A stretch of 46,819 nt of DNA from Promethearchaeota archaeon (GTDB taxonomy: Archaea > Asgardarchaeota > Lokiarchaeia > Sigyniarchaeales > SOKP01). Where the stretch lies: the NCBI GenBank assembly GCA_018238625.1, contig JABCSY010000021.1, forward strand, positions 1 through 46,819, in the 5' to 3' direction. This document shows, one piece after another, positions 45,116 to 46,819 of the stretch; the stretch's first letter is position 1, and every line of letters begins with the position of its first letter. The position numbers were made by a program, and so were the translations under genes. A model generated the notes under the pieces. The model was not told the DNA's origin, did not search any database, and was given only the letters and a program-made list of their open reading frames with translations.

Positions 45116-46024
45116 ATGTTTTCTAAAGTCCCTCCGAGTCAAATAATTATAAGACCGCCAGTAGAAGCGAATAGCGTGCTCATCGCTGTAACAGGAGGCT
45201 GTAGTTGGAATCGTTGTCGCTTTTGTGGGACATATAAAGGTATTTACGGCAACATCCAAGATTATGCAATTAGACCATTAAAAGATGTTTTAAAGGAAAT
45301 TGATTACTACGCCGAGAAAAATTATCATAGATATCCCGTTTTTTTAGCTGGTGGAAATCCTACTTCAGCTCCCACTGATTATCTAGTTAAAATAATTAAA
45401 TATGTTCGATTAAGGCTTAAAAATGTTCCAAGAGTGAGTTCCTACGCTAAAGCCTTAGATATTTTGAGAAAGACAGACGAGGAGCTTAAACAATTGGCAG
45501 AGGCTGGATTAGATATCGTTTACATGGGATTAGAAAGTGGGAGCAGTAAAATCTTGAGAATGATGAAAAAAGGCACAAACGCAGAATCAATGATTAAAGC
45601 AGGAAGGAGAGTTTTAAATTCTGGAATTAAATTAAGTTTATATGTTATGCTTGGTTTGGGCGGAAAGAAGTACTCCGAAGATCACGTTAAAGGAACCGCT
45701 AGAGTTTTAACCGAAATTAACCCCACAATTTTTCGATTTAGAACGCTAAATATATTACCTAATACTCCGCTTTGGAAGGAGTGGAAAAACGGAGAATTTG
45801 AATTATTATCTCCCGTTGAATGTCTAAAAGAAGAAAGAGATATAATTGAAAACCTTGGAGAAAACGTTAATTCCCAAGTTTTTAACGATCATGTTAGCAA
45901 TTATTGCTCAATTGAAACTCCAAATATTAAGGAGGATCGAGAAATCTTTATAAAAACTATAGATTCGTTTATCAACGACCCAAGAATAAAAAACTTACCG
46001 AGGAAAAATCTAATTAGTATGTAA
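45116..46024 (+). CDS. Radical SAM protein, paralog of 36883
   Basis: Radical SAM motif C-x4-C-x2-C in TGGCSWNRCRFC (30-40), one residue longer than the standard C-x3-C-x2-C. The start RPPVEANSVLIAVTGGC parallels that of the second protein (RPPSEGNSLLIQLTEGC), and FLAGGNPTSAPTDYL, VSSYAKALDIL, GLDIVYMGLESGSSKIL and LSLYVMLGLGG match its strands in order. 302 residues against 308. No added domain. The unusual spacing in the cluster motif may come from the S-W-N-R loop. Substrate unknown. Confidence 0.82.
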   Translation: MFSKVPPSQIIIRPPVEANSVLIAVTGGCSWNRCRFCGTYKGIYGNIQDYAIRPLKDVLKEIDYYAEKNYHRYPVFLAGGNPTSAPTDYLVKIIKYVRLRLKNVPRVSSYAKALDILRKTDEELKQLAEAGLDIVYMGLESGSSKILRMMKKGTNAESMIKAGRRVLNSGIKLSLYVMLGLGGKKYSEDHVKGTARVLTEINPTIFRFRTLNILPNTPLWKEWKNGEFELLSPVECLKEERDIIENLGENVNSQVFNDHVSNYCSIETPNIKEDREIFIKTIDSFINDPRIKNLPRKNLISM

Positions 46025-46173
46025 TTGGATAAAAACTTTTACCTCATTTTCAATAATTTAATTAATCATTTTTTCAGTTTTTTTTGTTCTTCGTTTAATA
46101 AGCCTTTGGACCCCCTAAAGTTTTAAATTGAATTAATTTATTATTATTAATAAATATAATTAAGGTAATCAAG

Positions 46174-46635
46174 TTGGGAAAAGACGATGTATCCATCCTC
46201 AGTGGAGACGACGAGTCCGACACTTTATGGACTTTACTCGAAATTATCGGGTTTGATTCTGAAGGATACGAGAATTTAATTGAAGATGATAACTTCAACC
46301 TCCTCACTGATGACCTTCCAGAACTGGTACCTACTAGAGAGGATTTAAACGCTCAGTTGTTGGACCCATATAGCGAACTAAACGTCCTTCTAAGTCGGTG
46401 CGAGATCGGATACCTTGATTTCCTTATCCTTGGGGTTTTCATTTTAAGGACGGGAGCAATCCTTCCTCCAGAATTAAAAGAGAAAATTCTTCTGACAGCA
46501 GCATGGGAAACTGATGAGTGGCGGTGGAAGGAGGAATTTAAAGAGGAGAGGAAGAAAGCGCTGCAATATTTTCGCTCCAAGATCGAGGACCATATAGATG
46601 GGAAAGTTTCTGTTTCTGATTCTGAATTTTATTAA
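46174..46635 (+). CDS. Unrecognised acidic helical protein
   Basis: 153 residues, no family recognised. The first 55 residues are strongly acidic (many Asp and Glu), the rest helical with Trp-rich segment (AAWETDEWRWKEEFKEERKKALQYF). The start is TTG at 46174, seven bases after AAGGT; there is no ATG in the whole frame. Local GC (about 43% in a sampled line) is clearly above the neighbouring genes (about 32%), so recent acquisition or unusual codon use is possible. About 185 AT-rich bases with nothing I can assign follow to the window end. Confidence 0.6.
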   Translation: MGKDDVSILSGDDESDTLWTLLEIIGFDSEGYENLIEDDNFNLLTDDLPELVPTREDLNAQLLDPYSELNVLLSRCEIGYLDFLILGVFILRTGAILPPELKEKILLTAAWETDEWRWKEEFKEERKKALQYFRSKIEDHIDGKVSVSDSEFY

Positions 46636-46819
46636 CAATTCTCACATCTGGTTACGACACTTCAAGGAAGCGTTTATATGTTTAAAATATATATTTTACA
46701 TAATCTAATACCTAAAAACTTATAATCAGATCTTTATTAAAAATATTTAAATTTCAATATAAGAAATAATATTTATCAAATATATTATAAAAACAAATTT
46801 TTAACCTTGCAGAAAAATG

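Overview
The window is AT-rich, roughly one third GC by eye, and reads as chromosomal DNA of an Asgard archaeon, most like the Lokiarchaeia. Archaeal markers are Alba, RadA, a geranylgeranyl-diphosphate-type prenyl synthase and the beta subunit of an ADP-forming acyl-CoA synthetase. Eukaryote-like proteins sit beside them: two Rab/Ras-type small GTPases (one fused to a roadblock-like domain), a free-standing roadblock protein, a catalytically complete JAMM/MPN isopeptidase, a candidate PCI-type winged helix, a C2HC zinc-finger protein and an ALG5-like glycosyltransferase. I found no tRNA, rRNA or CRISPR array.

Layout. 1-989: 3'-incomplete, relatively GC-rich ISH3/IS4-like transposase. 1177-1374: YwbE-family protein. 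1567-7946: histidine utilisation block (hutU, hutH, hutI on +, a HEAT-like gene, then ftcD on the opposite strand), enough to take histidine to glutamate and formimino-tetrahydrofolate. 8065-9321: U32 family. 9404-12391: membrane and glycan genes (flippase-like, ALG5-like GT2, GT-C-like). 12411-13238: a candidate nuclease joined to a double-stranded-RNA-binding domain, whose N-terminal third is read only from a non-standard start. 13269-18897: lactate-racemase-like protein, dCMP deaminase, Alba, polyferredoxin, aspartate kinase, glucose-6-phosphate isomerase. 19034-28690: roadblock protein, extended RadA, a 1893-residue surface protein with an intracellular signalling-type tail, acyl-CoA synthetase beta subunit, roadblock-GTPase fusion. 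28710-32730: metallo-beta-lactamase protein and a SERCA-like Ca2+ pump. 32853-33289: candidate selenoprotein gene (in-frame TGA) with a SECIS-like hairpin just past its stop. 33405-35386: three-gene membrane operon ending in a tethered heptad-repeat rod. 35402-46635: iron-sulfur flavoprotein, PCI-like protein, two paralogous radical SAM proteins, zinc-finger protein, JAMM-TPR protein, multipass membrane protein, racemase-like CoA protein, metallophosphoesterase, prenyl synthase, second GTPase and a GC-richer unknown.

The least expected items are the nuclease-dsRBD protein, the selenoprotein with its eukaryote-like SECIS candidate, the envelope-to-cytoplasm proteins (the giant surface protein and the rod operon), and JAMM and PCI-like genes within about 3 kb. 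Several starts are not ATG (TTG, and probably CTG and ATT), so an ATG-only annotation would cut off catalytic or structural residues. Once those extensions are included, no stretch over 300 bases lacks a gene.
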